Of a DNA stretch of 64,000 bases, positions 63,899-64,000 are shown one piece after another. Numbering within the stretch: the first letter of the stretch is position 1; each line of letters begins with the position of its first letter. The DNA comes from Parasphingorhabdus litoris DSM 22379 (GTDB lineage Bacteria; Pseudomonadota; Alphaproteobacteria; Sphingomonadales; Sphingomonadaceae). The stretch covers positions 868,001 to 932,000 of the forward strand of contig NZ_CP086727.1 in the NCBI RefSeq assembly GCF_020906275.1, read 5' to 3'. The notes under the pieces are model-generated. The model was not told the origin of the DNA. It saw nothing but the letters and a program-made list of their open reading frames with translations, and ran no database searches. The position numbers were made by a program, and so were the translations under genes.

Positions 63899-64000
63899 AT
63901 GAGCGATGAAATCAGGGATTTCCAGGTTGATATTCCGCAATCGGCCTTGGATGATTTGCAAGCCCGATTGGCGCTCACACGCTGGCCCGACCCGGAACCT
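63899..64000 (+). CDS. Epoxide hydrolase-type alpha/beta hydrolase (5' end only)
   Basis: 34 codons before the right edge. The ATG at 63899 has TGGAGG upstream, and the product starts [20 protein letters not shown] followed by [14 protein letters not shown], which matches the N-terminal (EHN) domain of microsomal-type epoxide hydrolases. The catalytic domain lies outside the window, so activity cannot be judged. Confidence 0.75.
   Translation, partial: MSDEIRDFQVDIPQSALDDLQARLALTRWPDPEP

Noticed and set aside
1..64000. tRNA, rRNA, CRISPR, insertion sequence or prophage
   Set aside because: I found no cloverleaf with CCA end, no rRNA-like tract, no regularly spaced repeats and no transposase or phage structural genes by reading the window.

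Overview
The window looks like a chromosomal segment of an alphaproteobacterium, most likely a sphingomonad (Sphingorhabdus/Parasphingorhabdus/Sphingopyxis type). I base this on moderate GC content, sphingomonad-like gene orders (pyrE-pdxJ-acpS-lepB; coxB-ctaD-ctaB-coxF-ctaG-ctaE-DUF983-SURF1-thrC), a large TonB-dependent receptor, tandem Baeyer-Villiger-type monooxygenases and a P450. The genus is inferred from gene content and was not tested against a database. I saw no rRNA, tRNA, CRISPR array, insertion sequence or prophage.

Layout. 1-9457: exopolysaccharide locus with GT25 (cut by the left edge), GT2 and GT4 glycosyltransferases, a Wzc-like chain-length regulator/BY-kinase, a Wzy-like polymerase or ligase, a small tail-anchored protein, an outer-membrane barrel and a twin-arginine beta-helix protein. 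9676-12781: two paralogous flavin monooxygenases. 12825-16247: M17 aminopeptidase, NlpC/P60 hydrolase, argC. 16258-19411 (minus strand): pyrE, pdxJ, a DHFR-like reductase, acpS and lepB, the first four coupled by 4-base overlaps. 19655-29511 (plus strand): an aa3-type cytochrome c oxidase operon with its assembly factors, including a 54-residue CoxF-like gene, then thrC, a methyltransferase, folB and a FolM/PTR1-like pteridine reductase. 29626-30696: fasciclin lipoprotein and EVE protein. 30697-30995: REP-like inverted hairpin pair. 30996-35772: two divergent catabolic gene pairs (ThDP enzyme and aldehyde dehydrogenase; SMP-30 and HAD).

35959-49177 is the most distinctive region. A small exported protein, a (Pro-Thr)10-linker lipoprotein and a 904-residue TonB-dependent receptor lie directly upstream of a compact type II secretion operon, gspC-D-E-F-G-L-M. 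No minor pseudopilin genes (H, I, J, K) are present between gspG and gspL. The arrangement suggests, but does not prove, a functional link between secretion, the lipoprotein and the receptor.

49181-64000: fatty-acid desaturase, an Arg-rich repeat lipoprotein, cytochrome P450, TylF-type methyltransferase, PEP carboxylase, HNH endonuclease, GluQ-RS, a two-helix small protein, a corrinoid adenosyltransferase, ergothioneine genes egtB and egtD, a DUF1176 protein, 3-hydroxyacyl-CoA dehydrogenase, and the start of an epoxide-hydrolase-type gene cut by the right edge.
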